From an uncultured Christensenellaceae bacterium (lineage in GTDB: Bacteria > Bacillota > Clostridia > Christensenellales > CAG-138), in contig CABSAH010000012.1 in assembly GCA_902475645.1 (NCBI GenBank), forward strand, positions 1 to 18,923: 18,923 bases of DNA, in the 5' to 3' direction. Both the position numbers and the translations under genes were made by a program. Below the pieces are notes generated by a model. It saw only the letters and a program-made list of their open reading frames with translations. It made no database searches and had not been told where the DNA came from. This document shows, one piece after another, positions 7,766 through 15,032 of the stretch. The stretch's first letter is position 1; each line of letters starts with the position of its first letter.

Positions 7766-7873
7766 ATCTTTACGAACCGCAAGGAATATTATAACGGCTG
7801 TTCGCCCGCTTGTCAATCCCTGCTTTTTGCTTATGCGCCAAAATTTTTATATTTTTTTGAAACAAATCCGTTG

Positions 7874-7879
7874 TATAAT
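7874..7879 (+). promoter_or_regulatory. -10 box directly before the start codon
   Basis: A perfect TATAAT ends six bases before the ATG at 7886, so transcription would start at or within a base or two of the start codon. No Shine-Dalgarno sequence lies between. No good -35 is found at 17 bp; TTGAAA (7857-7862) is only 11 bp away. The region upstream is T-rich, which may compensate. Confidence 0.45.
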
Positions 7880-7885
7880 AAAACC

Positions 7886-8731
7886 ATGAAGAAGCTTATC
7901 ATATTTTTGTTATGCACCCTGCTCGCCGTGCTGCCCTGCGCGGGCTGCGGCAATGCGGCGGACGAAGCATGGATACTGTTCATAAACGCCAAAAAGGGCG
8001 ACGCGGCGCTGATATGCGTAAACGGCAAATTCTACCTTGTGGATACGGGGCGGGAGGAAAACGCGGCGGCGCTTGTAAACCTGCTTGGGGATTACGGCGT
8101 GGAGGAAATTGAGGGGCTGTTTTTGACGCACAGCCACGGCGACCATACCGGCGGGCTGAGGGCCGTGGCCGAGGCATTTACAATAAAGGCGGCCTACCGC
8201 GCCAACTTTGCCGAAGCAACAAAAAAGGGACAGGTTAAGATAGACAAAAAGCTTGGCAAGCTTGGCCTTGAAAGCACCGTGCTTTGCGCCGGGGACAGGA
8301 TAGAATTGGGCGGCGGGGCGTATGCGGAAATGCTTGCGCCGCTTAAGCTGAACAAGGATGACGACAACGACAATTCGCTTGTGCTCATGCTGCACGCAAA
8401 CGGCCACAGGGCGCTGCTTACGGGGGATATGCAGTTCAAGGAGGAGCGCACGCTGCTTAAAAGCGGGGCGGACGTTTCGGCGGACATATTGAAGGTTGGC
8501 AACCACGGCAACCCCGATGCAACGCTTGAGGAATTTGCCGCCGCCGTAAGCGCGGATATAGCCGTAATAAGCACGGACACCTCCGCCGATACGGACTCCG
8601 CCAACGCCCGCGTGATTGCGGCGCTTGGGGACGCGCGGCTATTCATAACCGAAAACGACCCCGTTGGCATAATGGTGAAAATGGGCAGGCAAATTGAGGC
8701 GGGCTATGCATCCGCGCCGAATAATAATTAA
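7886..8731 (+). CDS. Secreted ComEC-like metallo-beta-lactamase-fold hydrolase, probable lipoprotein
   Basis: A 281-residue protein. Residues 1-20 form a signal peptide ending in PCAG, with C21 as the likely lipidated cysteine (the lipobox has Cys rather than Leu at -3, so it is imperfect). The rest is a metallo-beta-lactamase fold with LVDTG (51-55) and the zinc motif HSHGDH (82-87), later LLTGD and GNHGN. The opening ILFINAKKGDAALI and LVDTG pattern matches the C-terminal domain of ComEC rather than true beta-lactamases. Stand-alone relatives are presumed outside-surface phosphodiesterases or nucleases; the substrate is unknown. The start at 7886 is chosen because the signal peptide begins there; the longer open frame upstream crosses the antisense tRNA. 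It is transcribed alone. Confidence 0.82.
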   Translation: MKKLIIFLLCTLLAVLPCAGCGNAADEAWILFINAKKGDAALICVNGKFYLVDTGREENAAALVNLLGDYGVEEIEGLFLTHSHGDHTGGLRAVAEAFTIKAAYRANFAEATKKGQVKIDKKLGKLGLESTVLCAGDRIELGGGAYAEMLAPLKLNKDDDNDNSLVLMLHANGHRALLTGDMQFKEERTLLKSGADVSADILKVGNHGNPDATLEEFAAAVSADIAVISTDTSADTDSANARVIAALGDARLFITENDPVGIMVKMGRQIEAGYASAPNNN

Positions 8732-8758
8732 CGCTGACGGTATATAAATACGGTTTAA

Positions 8759-8789
8759 TAAAAAAACGGCCCGGTGTAAGCCGAGCCGC
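8759..8789 (-). terminator. Terminator of the hydrogenase-phosphatase operon
   Basis: On the minus strand CGGCTCGG, loop CTTACA, CCGGGCCG forms an eight-base-pair GC stem with one G-T, followed by TTTTTT. It begins about 20 bp after the phosphatase stop codon. Confidence 0.82.
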
Positions 8790-8799
8790 TTATTCGTTT

Positions 8800-8826
8800 G
8801 CCGCTTCAGCAGCGGCTTATTTTTAC
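8800..8826 (+). terminator. Terminator of the metallo-beta-lactamase-fold gene
   Basis: GCCGCT, loop TCAGC, AGCGGC (about 8800-8816), followed by TTATTTTT on the plus strand. The hairpin overlaps the stop codon of the convergent phosphatase gene, so the two transcripts share a few bases. Confidence 0.6.
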
Positions 8827-9966
8827 GTTTTTGCCCATCTCCTTAAGGCTGCTGATCAGGCGGTTGATTACTATCGCCTTTGCGTCCATGCCTATGTCAA
8901 GATCGTCGTTGGCGGCGTTTTCGGCCTTACCAAAGAAGAAGTTTATGTCCGTGGCCTGCTCAAAAAGATACGCGCACAGGAGCGATACGCCGTCGTTGCC
9001 ACTGTTTATGGTTATGCTCAGCCTGTTATCGGATACATATTGCTCCGCAAGGTCGGCAACCTGCTGAAGCGTTATTATGCCCTCCGTGACCAAGTCCATG
9101 CCGTCTATGGTGGCTATGGCGGGAACCTTTTCCGTACCGCTGTCCTCCACGGGTATTATGGGCTTGTTCAAATAGCGGCTTATCATGTGCGCCGTGGAGC
9201 CGCCGCAGCATATGTGGCTACCCTCCTTGGCGAAGAAAAGCTTCAGCACGCGCGCATCGTCCTTGGGATCGGCGGGCGGGCCTATCATAACGTTTACGGC
9301 GCGGCGCGGACGCACCTTGAACACAAGCGCCGTCATATCGTCGTCGTTTGAATCCATGCATAATACGTTGCCCGCTTCAACCAGCCGCGCTGCCAAATTC
9401 TGCGGCGATATATCCGGCGTGTACCAGCGTTCAAGGAACTCTATAACGTCGCTGCGCTTCCAGCCGCCGGGCGAAAGCTTGCCTATGCCGGCGTTGGTTA
9501 TGCCGTCCGTCATCAGCACGAGCATATCGTTCTCCATAAGGGATATTGTGCTTTCGCATATCTTCTTTTCGCCTATGAAGTGTATGTTCGTATCGTAGGC
9601 GTGGTTTTTGCCGTTCCTTAGCAGCACCGCGTCCGGATTATCGTATTGCACAAGGCGCACGGTGGAATCCGTAAAGCAGGCGAGCGTAAACGTTGAATAT
9701 GCAAGCTTCCTTTCACGGCACATAGGCAGCGTGCTTGCAACCGTTTCTATGCATTCGTCAATGGGCAGGCGGTTCAGCATCATTGTGGAAAGCATATTGG
9801 CGGTAAGCGTTGAAAGTATGTTCGCCTTAACGCCGCTGCCAAGCCCGTCGCTAAGCACGGCAACGAGCTGCTGCCCGTTTTTCTTTATGGAATAAGAATC
9901 GCCGCAGAGCGTTTCATCATGCTTGTTTATGCTGGCGTGGCCGCTTTCTATAAACAAATCGACCAT
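8806..9966 (-). CDS. SpoIIE-type PP2C serine phosphatase with an extra C-terminal domain
   Basis: A 386-residue protein. Residues 1-218 are a SpoIIE/PP2C-like phosphatase: acidic metal ligands sit in CGDSY (D23), SDGLGSG (D40), LMTDGITN (D154) and NDDDMTALV (208-214). Such enzymes remove phosphate from serine on anti-anti-sigma-like or other signalling proteins. About 165 more residues follow with ICCGGSTAHMISRYLNK near 254-270 and alternating strands and helices; I do not recognise this domain. Its ATG follows the stop of the sensory hydrogenase gene with no gap (TAAATG), and GAGGAG within that gene's end is the ribosome site, so the two are likely made together. It is therefore probably the output of the hydrogenase-like sensor. 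No phosphoprotein target or kinase is seen nearby. Confidence 0.87.
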   Translation of the reverse strand: MVDLFIESGHASINKHDETLCGDSYSIKKNGQQLVAVLSDGLGSGVKANILSTLTANMLSTMMLNRLPIDECIETVASTLPMCRERKLAYSTFTLACFTDSTVRLVQYDNPDAVLLRNGKNHAYDTNIHFIGEKKICESTISLMENDMLVLMTDGITNAGIGKLSPGGWKRSDVIEFLERWYTPDISPQNLAARLVEAGNVLCMDSNDDDMTALVFKVRPRRAVNVMIGPPADPKDDARVLKLFFAKEGSHICCGGSTAHMISRYLNKPIIPVEDSGTEKVPAIATIDGMDLVTEGIITLQQVADLAEQYVSDNRLSITINSGNDGVSLLCAYLFEQATDINFFFGKAENAANDDLDIGMDAKAIVINRLISSLKEMGKNVKISRC

Positions 9967-11640
9967 TTACTGCTCCTCGTTCTCCATCATAACGGCGTTC
10001 TTAAGGTTGGATATTGCAACCTTTGTTTCCGCAGCCGATTCGCCGAGCAGGGACGCTATTTCGTGAACTATCCTAAGCTGCTTATCCACAATATCGTCCG
10101 CCATGGACGCAACCTGCGTTTTATGCCGCATAACCATGTTCTGCCGCTGCTTTTCGCGGGTGATGTTCTTCATTATGCATATGACTATGCCGCTTGAAGC
10201 ATCGTAGTAAAGCGACTGCTTTAGATACAGATTGTATTCGGCAAGGTATGCGAACTTCTCCTTTGAAGCCTCCCCGCTTGAAATAAGATCAACAAAATCG
10301 AACTCGTCAAGCAGCGCGCTTACGCTTTGACCCATAACGTCGCTTGGCTGCACGCCGAACATCTCGCACGCGGCGTTGTTTATCTGCTGCACGCGAAGGT
10401 CGGTATCCACGGCCAATATCGCGTTTGGCGTAATGCTCAGTATTTTATCCGAAAATGACTCCGCGCGCTTTTTCATATACGGCATACACATCGTTATTTC
10501 CGCGCGCCCCATTATTACGGCTATCGCCTTATCGCGGCAGGAGGCATAGCCGCACATTCCGCAGTTAAGCTCATCCTCCGGCCCTTCCTTGCCCATTTTT
10601 TTGAACACGGCGGCTATCTGCTTTTCCGTGGGCGGCATATAATACGTGTGGCAATTTTTGAATTGCGGCGCAACGTCGTCCAAAGGCTCTGCGTCAAAAT
10701 CCGCCTCGCCCGCCGCATCGTGCGCAACGTTAACGTAGCCCGCCGCGGCCGAACGGTTAAGGTTCCTGAAAACCGGGCCGCCTATGCAGGAGCCTTGGCA
10801 GAAGCTCATCTCTATAAAGCAGCCGTCAAGCTTGCCGGCCACGGCGTCGTTAACGGCGGCAATGCAGCTTTCGGGCCCGTCCACGGCAACGTAGTTTATG
10901 CCGTTCTGCTGCGTCATGGTTTTAAGTATTCCGCCGGATACGGGGAAGAAGCGCGAAAGCCGCTGCCCGTTCTCTTCCGCGGGCATTATGGCTACCTTGG
11001 CGCCGCTGAGCCATTCGTCAAGCTCATCGAACGTTATGGCGTATTCAAGCTCGCTTTCGTCCTGCTCGCATTCGGCCTTTTTGGATATGCACGGCCCTAT
11101 GAACACTATCGCCGCGCCGGGCTCGGTGCGGTGTATCAGCTTTGCATGCGCCTGCATGGGGGTTATAACGGGCGCCAGCAGCTTTATGGCGTCGGGGCAA
11201 TGCTTTTGTATATAAAGGTTCAGCGTTGTGCAGCAGGAGGATATTACGGGCTTTGTTATGCCGCCGGAAAGCAGCTTTTCATATTCGCTTTTAACCAAAT
11301 ATGCGCCCTCCGCCGTTTCGCGCGCATCGTAAAAGCCTATTGCCTTCAGCGCGGTGCGCAGCGCTTCAAAGCCGCAGCCGTCAAAATACGCCGCATAGGA
11401 AGGCGCAACGCTTGCTATAACCTTCCTGCCGGAGCGTATAAGCTCCCTTACGTCGTCCGTTTCGTCCGTGCCGTGCTTGGTGTGCTGCGGGCATGCCACC
11501 GTGCAGTTTCCGCACAGTATGCAGTCCCGCTCAACTATCATGGCGCGATGGTTCTTTACCTCTATCGCTTTAACGGGGCATACGCCTATGCATTTGCAGC
11601 AATCCTTGCAGTTTACGCTTTCAAATTGAAGTACACCCAT
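9967..11640 (-). CDS. HydS-like sensory [FeFe] hydrogenase with PAS domain
   Basis: A 557-residue protein. Two [4Fe-4S] clusters lie at the N-terminus (C11/14/17/21 and C40/43/46/50). The H-cluster domain follows at about 70-330 with L1 SSCCTT (134-139), L2 IGPCISKKAE (181-190) and L3 EMSFCQGSC (277-285). All four cluster-binding cysteines (C137, C184, C281, C285) are present, but the flanks differ from catalytic enzymes: T replaces the Pro of TSCCP, and S replaces the Met of EVMAC. A further four-cysteine Fe-S motif (C360, C363, C368, C385) leads into a PAS domain (about 398-500) and a helical tail. This order matches group C sensory hydrogenases (HydS) as I recall them. It probably senses H2 or redox state rather than making H2. 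There is no kinase domain; the adjacent phosphatase is the likely partner. GGGAGG upstream supports the start. Confidence 0.87.
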   Translation of the reverse strand: MGVLQFESVNCKDCCKCIGVCPVKAIEVKNHRAMIVERDCILCGNCTVACPQHTKHGTDETDDVRELIRSGRKVIASVAPSYAAYFDGCGFEALRTALKAIGFYDARETAEGAYLVKSEYEKLLSGGITKPVISSCCTTLNLYIQKHCPDAIKLLAPVITPMQAHAKLIHRTEPGAAIVFIGPCISKKAECEQDESELEYAITFDELDEWLSGAKVAIMPAEENGQRLSRFFPVSGGILKTMTQQNGINYVAVDGPESCIAAVNDAVAGKLDGCFIEMSFCQGSCIGGPVFRNLNRSAAAGYVNVAHDAAGEADFDAEPLDDVAPQFKNCHTYYMPPTEKQIAAVFKKMGKEGPEDELNCGMCGYASCRDKAIAVIMGRAEITMCMPYMKKRAESFSDKILSITPNAILAVDTDLRVQQINNAACEMFGVQPSDVMGQSVSALLDEFDFVDLISSGEASKEKFAYLAEYNLYLKQSLYYDASSGIVICIMKNITREKQRQNMVMRHKTQVASMADDIVDKQLRIVHEIASLLGESAAETKVAISNLKNAVMMENEEQ

Positions 11641-11653
11641 TGTTGCCTCCCGC

Positions 11654-11902
11654 TCAGCTTAAGCGCGGCAGCACCTGCCGGTTGAACACCTCGTCCACGC
11701 CGTCCTCGCTCAGGCCCAGCAGAAGCTTCCCGTCTATCTTTACGGATACGCCGTTTGCGCATTCGCCCAGGCAGAATACTGGCACAACGTTCACCTTTGC
11801 TTCCGCGTTATGCTGCTTAACAAGCTGCTTAAAGCGGTTCAGCACGGCGTAGGAGCCTCTTTTATGGCATGCGCTGCCAATGCATACGGATACTGTAATC
11901 AT
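11654..11902 (-). CDS. Thioredoxin-like [2Fe-2S] ferredoxin (NuoE/HydC-like small subunit)
   Basis: An 82-residue protein with the four cysteines of a thioredoxin-like [2Fe-2S] ferredoxin: C7 and C12 (CIGSAC), and C44 and C48 (CLGEC). It lacks the N-terminal helical part of full NuoE subunits. Proteins like this pass single electrons between flavoprotein or hydrogenase subunits. It lies 19 bp after the hydrogenase gene and 13 bp before the sensory hydrogenase gene, with GGAGGA just upstream of its ATG. It may carry electrons to or between these two hydrogenases; which one is not shown. Confidence 0.88.
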   Translation of the reverse strand: MITVSVCIGSACHKRGSYAVLNRFKQLVKQHNAEAKVNVVPVFCLGECANGVSVKIDGKLLLGLSEDGVDEVFNRQVLPRLS

Positions 11903-11921
11903 CGCTGTTCCTCCGGCTTAT

Positions 11922-13430
11922 TTATTTTATATGTTCTATTTCTTCTATTTCCTTTTCAACCTCGCCCTCGCCCTTCACGTCAAGTGCGGGGTTGAGTATC
12001 TGCATAACCCTTATGGCGTCCGCAATGGTGTTTTCCATTGAGGATTTGCCGTATGCGTCAACCTGCGCAAAGTTTTTGGAGCTGTGGCTCAGGCACGCCG
12101 GGCCGCCTATACAGCCGTTTACGCACGCCATGCCCTCTATAAAGTTTTCCTTCAGTATGCCCTTCTGCTTTTTGAAAAGGGCGGTTTTGCATTCGGCTAT
12201 GCCGTTGCAGGATACGGCGTCCAGCTTAAACTGCTCCTCGCTGACCTCCTGCTCCTTCAGCGCCTCCGCAACGGCCTCGGCAAGTCCGCCGCAGCGGGCG
12301 AATATGCGCCCGTAGAAGGATGCATTGTCAAGCTCCGCCTTGTGCATTGTTGTAACGTCTATGCCGCGGGCGGAGAACATGGCCTGCATTTCTTCAAACG
12401 TTATTGTATAGTCAACGTATTTTGACGCATCGGTATACTTGGTTTCGGCTTTTTTGGCTATGCATGGCCCAATGAATACCACATGGCAGTTTTCGTCCGT
12501 TTCATGCAGCCATTTTGCCATCTGTGCCATGGGTGAAAGATTGTGGGACACATTATCCTTCAGCGATGGGAAATGGCGGTTTATGTAATTGACAAACGCC
12601 GGGCAGCAGGAGGAGGTAAGGAAGCCCTTTTCAACAAGCTCCTGCGCTTCAAGCCAGGCAACCATGTCCGCACCCCACGCGGCCTCAACAACCGCATGGA
12701 AGCCCAGCGCCTTTATGCCCGCAACGACCTGCTCCGGCACGGCATTGGGATACTGGCTTGCCATGCTGGGCGCAACCACGGCGTATACATGATAATCCGT
12801 ATTCAGGTTGGAATCGCGTATAAGGGCGATAACCTTTGTTATATCGGACTTATCGGTTATTGCACCGAACGGGCATTGATACACGCACGCGCCGCAGGAA
12901 ATGCACTTTTCCTTGTCTATAACGGCCTTTTCGGTGTTCTGGTCAATGTGTATGGCCTGCGGCTTGCAGGCGTTTACGCAGGGGCGCGTATGCTTTACTA
13001 TTGCCGAATACGGGCAAACGGCCATGCACTTGCCGCATTCTATGCACTTTTCCTTGTCTATAACCGCCTTGTGGTCAACTATGCGTATTGCGTCCTTGGG
13101 GCAGTTATCCATGCAGCGGTGCGCAAGGCAGCCGCGGCAGGCATTGGAAACCTGAATTCCGTCAACGGGGCATTCGTCGCACGCAACGGGCAGAACGCCG
13201 ACTACCGTGCCGTCCTCTTCCCCGCCAAGCGCCATTGCAACGCGCTCGTTAATTATCTCCCTTTCCTTATATATGCAGCAACGGAACATGGGCTTGCCTT
13301 CGGGTATTATGCGCGGGGCAATTTCCATTATCCTCTGCGGGGTCAGCTCATTGCGATAGGCAAGCTTTGCAACCTCCCTAAGCACATTGTACTTCATTTT
13401 TTGCACATGGGTATCGAATAACAGGGCCAT
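11922..13430 (-). CDS. [FeFe] hydrogenase, group B-like (monomeric, ferredoxin-type N-terminus)
   Basis: A 502-residue protein. The cysteine-rich N-terminal part (about 80-190) holds at least three [4Fe-4S]-type motifs: C98/101/106/110, C129/132/135/139 and C176/179/182/186, with further cysteines at 84, 87, 151 and 155. The H-cluster domain (about 210-450) has L1 TSSCCPAF (272-279), L2 GPCIAKKAE (321-329) and L3 EGMACVNGC (432-440), so C276, C323, C436 and C440 can bind the H cluster and C275 can act as the proton relay. This pattern fits group B1/B3 [FeFe] hydrogenases, for which H2 production or uptake with ferredoxin is presumed. It is the first gene of a four-gene operon, with AAGGAG before the ATG. 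The HydEFG maturation genes needed for an active H cluster are not in the window. Confidence 0.9.
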   Translation of the reverse strand: MALLFDTHVQKMKYNVLREVAKLAYRNELTPQRIMEIAPRIIPEGKPMFRCCIYKEREIINERVAMALGGEEDGTVVGVLPVACDECPVDGIQVSNACRGCLAHRCMDNCPKDAIRIVDHKAVIDKEKCIECGKCMAVCPYSAIVKHTRPCVNACKPQAIHIDQNTEKAVIDKEKCISCGACVYQCPFGAITDKSDITKVIALIRDSNLNTDYHVYAVVAPSMASQYPNAVPEQVVAGIKALGFHAVVEAAWGADMVAWLEAQELVEKGFLTSSCCPAFVNYINRHFPSLKDNVSHNLSPMAQMAKWLHETDENCHVVFIGPCIAKKAETKYTDASKYVDYTITFEEMQAMFSARGIDVTTMHKAELDNASFYGRIFARCGGLAEAVAEALKEQEVSEEQFKLDAVSCNGIAECKTALFKKQKGILKENFIEGMACVNGCIGGPACLSHSSKNFAQVDAYGKSSMENTIADAIRVMQILNPALDVKGEGEVEKEIEEIEHIK

Positions 13431-13460
13431 TTTCTTCTCCTTTATTTACCCGACTCGTCA

Positions 13461-13470
13461 TCCGGCCGGA
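13461..13470. promoter_or_regulatory. Palindrome TCCGGCCGGA just downstream of the promoter, possible operator
   Basis: A perfect 10-bp palindrome lies about 14 bp downstream of the -10 box, at roughly +7 to +16 of the predicted transcript. That is a place where a bound repressor would block a strong promoter. It does not resemble the Rex box. It is too short to be certain. Confidence 0.3.
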
Positions 13471-13483
13471 ATACAACATGATA

Positions 13484-13513
13484 ATTATAAGACAGGCTTA
13501 TATGCTTTGTCAA
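13484..13513 (-). promoter_or_regulatory. Promoter of the hydrogenase-phosphatase operon
   Basis: On the minus strand a consensus TTGACA (13508-13513) and a consensus TATAAT (13484-13489) are separated by 18 bp, about 55 bp before the hydrogenase ATG. Both boxes are perfect, so basal transcription should be strong unless repressed. Confidence 0.85.
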
Positions 13514-13666
13514 TCTCGCCCGCGCCTTAGCCCGTATTTTACCATGGTTATAATGCCCAATGCCCGCTTGCGGCGGGGCGGATATGATGCTATTATAATA
13601 AATTAAACGGTGTTTGCACACCTGCCTTTATGCATAATTATACCACGCATTTGGAAAGGAGACGGC
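13514..13666. other. Remainder of the divergent intergenic region
   Basis: Between the hydrogenase promoter and the next plus-strand gene there are two TATAAT sequences on the plus strand (13549-13554 and 13594-13599). Neither has a convincing -35 at normal spacing; the second could serve the 172-residue gene. I see no other structure here. Confidence 0.35.
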
Positions 13667-14185
13667 ATGGCGGCTGATGTGAACGAGCTTTACGGCATAC
13701 TGTGCGCGCACGCGGCGCGCTATCCGCTGATGCAGCCCGCGGACGCGGTGAAGCTGATATACCAATGCGAATTCGGCAGCGGACACATGATAAAAAGTGA
13801 GGCGGCCGCGCTTTGCCGCCTTAGGGAGGAATACGAAAGCACCGCGCATGACAGAACTGCGCCGCTTTATGAATACATAGGCTGCGGCATAACGCGGGTA
13901 AACCTTGCGGCGGTAGATGCGGACGTATTCCCGCTTGAACGGCTGAACGCGGCGTTCGTTGCCGCTGCAAACGGCGCCGAGGGCAGCATAGGCGGCTTTA
14001 AGCAAAAGCTGAAAACGCTCAAAAGGGTGTGCGCGGAGGGCCGCTTTACATTCGGCGCGGACGAGCTGAACGAATATCTGCGCGAATACGAAAAAGCAGG
14101 CTTCCCGCCCGTTTCGCACAGCGAACGATACAGGGAAGCCTACAAGCCGAGCTACCGCATAATAAGGCGCGAACCCCGCGGATAA
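13667..14185 (+). CDS. Conserved-looking protein of unknown function
   Basis: A 172-residue soluble protein that I do not recognise. It has no signal peptide or membrane segment and is fairly rich in charged residues. The N-terminal part contains YPLMQPADAVKLIYQCEFG (about 19-37) followed by GHMIKS, which reads like a conserved core. A second patch is ETYxxxG-like LYEYIGCGITRVNL in the middle, and the C-terminus is basic (SYRIIRREPRG). AAAGGAG just before the ATG at 13667 sets the start. The codon use is like its neighbours and the frame is open with no rival on the other strand, so it is a real gene. It stands alone between the hydrogenase operon and the transporter operon, so context gives no clue. 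Confidence 0.72.
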   Translation: MAADVNELYGILCAHAARYPLMQPADAVKLIYQCEFGSGHMIKSEAAALCRLREEYESTAHDRTAPLYEYIGCGITRVNLAAVDADVFPLERLNAAFVAAANGAEGSIGGFKQKLKTLKRVCAEGRFTFGADELNEYLREYEKAGFPPVSHSERYREAYKPSYRIIRREPRG

Positions 14186-14208
14186 AAGGCGCGGTTTTTA
14201 GCCGCGCC
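14181..14208 (-). terminator. Terminator of the tryptophan transporter operon
   Basis: GGCGCGG (14188-14194) and CCGCGCC (14202-14208) form a seven-base-pair GC stem with a seven-base loop. On the minus strand it is followed by TTTTAT. It lies about 40 bp after the stop codon of the ATPase gene and directly after the end of the plus-strand gene, for which it has no T run. Confidence 0.7.
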
Positions 14209-14249
14209 GAGGGTTTAGCAGAATGGGCTTAATGCCTGCTTTTTTCGCG

Positions 14250-15032
14250 CTATATAAGCAGCATTCTGTCGTTATCGAGCGCCTTGCCCGATATTTCGCG
14301 GAACCGCCTAAGAAGGCCGTTAACCGTAAGCGCGGCGCGCTCCTGTCCGGATACGTCCATTACCATTCTTCCCCTGTCCATCATTACCGTGCGGCTGCCA
14401 AGCTCCAATGCGGACTGCATATTGTGCGTTATCATAAGGCAGGTAAGGTTATTTTCGCGAATTATCGAATCAGTAATGCGCAGTATCTTTTCCGCCGCGC
14501 CCGGGTCAAGCGCCGCCGTATGCTCATCAAGCAGCAGTAGCTTGGGCGGGTTCACCGTTGCCATTATAAGCGCAAGCGCCTGCCGCTGCCCGCCGGAAAG
14601 CCCGCCCACGCTTTGGTCAAACCTATCCTCAAGCCCCATGCCAAGCATTGCGGCCCTTTGGCGCAAAAGCTCCCGCTCCCGCCTTGAAACGCGGCTTAGC
14701 CATTTTCCGCTGCCCGCTGCAAGAATAAGGTTTTCTTCAATTGTCATATTGGGCGCGCTGCCGCGCATTGGGTCCTGAAAAAGCCTGCCTATGCTGCGCG
14801 CGCGCCTGTATTCGCTCATCAGCGTAATGTCCCGCCCGTCGAGCATAATCGTGCCGCCGTCGGCTATAAAGCTGCCCGCAACGGCGTTGAACAGCGTGGA
14901 CTTGCCCGCGCCGTTTGCGCCTATTATCGTTACGAACTCGCCCTTTTTCACGCTCAGGTCAACGCCGTCAAGCGCCCTGCGCGTTTCCGCGCCCACGGCA
15001 AAGGACTTGGTAACGTTAATTAGCTTAAGCAT
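14250..15032 (-). CDS. trpZ: ABC transporter ATP-binding protein (TrpZ-like)
   Basis: A 260-residue ABC ATPase: Walker A GANGAGKST (about 33-41), Q-loop in LFQDPMRG, signature LSGGQRQAL, Walker B LLLLDEHTAALDP, and the switch His in MITHNM. It powers import through the permease encoded just upstream. The start at 15032 is preferred to an ATG ten codons earlier: GGGAGG lies at the right distance, and the gene then overlaps the permease stop by eight bases, which suggests coupled translation. The unusual H in DEHTAALDP (where most have P) is typical of this uncharacterised-substrate (COG1101) group as I recall. The tryptophan role comes from the T-box leader of the operon, not from this protein itself. 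Confidence 0.88.
   Translation of the reverse strand: MLKLINVTKSFAVGAETRRALDGVDLSVKKGEFVTIIGANGAGKSTLFNAVAGSFIADGGTIMLDGRDITLMSEYRRARSIGRLFQDPMRGSAPNMTIEENLILAAGSGKWLSRVSRRERELLRQRAAMLGMGLEDRFDQSVGGLSGGQRQALALIMATVNPPKLLLLDEHTAALDPGAAEKILRITDSIIRENNLTCLMITHNMQSALELGSRTVMMDRGRMVMDVSGQERAALTVNGLLRRFREISGKALDNDRMLLI

Noticed and set aside
7682..7885. N-terminal extension of the metallo-beta-lactamase-fold gene
   Set aside because: The extension runs antisense through tRNA-Leu and would bury the signal peptide.
10648..11685. 345-residue open frame opposite the sensory hydrogenase gene, and similar long ones at 12543-13421 and 17493-18554
   Set aside because: They are shadows: the opposite strand encodes clear Fe-S, hydrogenase and acyltransferase motifs, and the shadow frames lack ribosome sites and are Ala/Arg/Tyr-rich noise.
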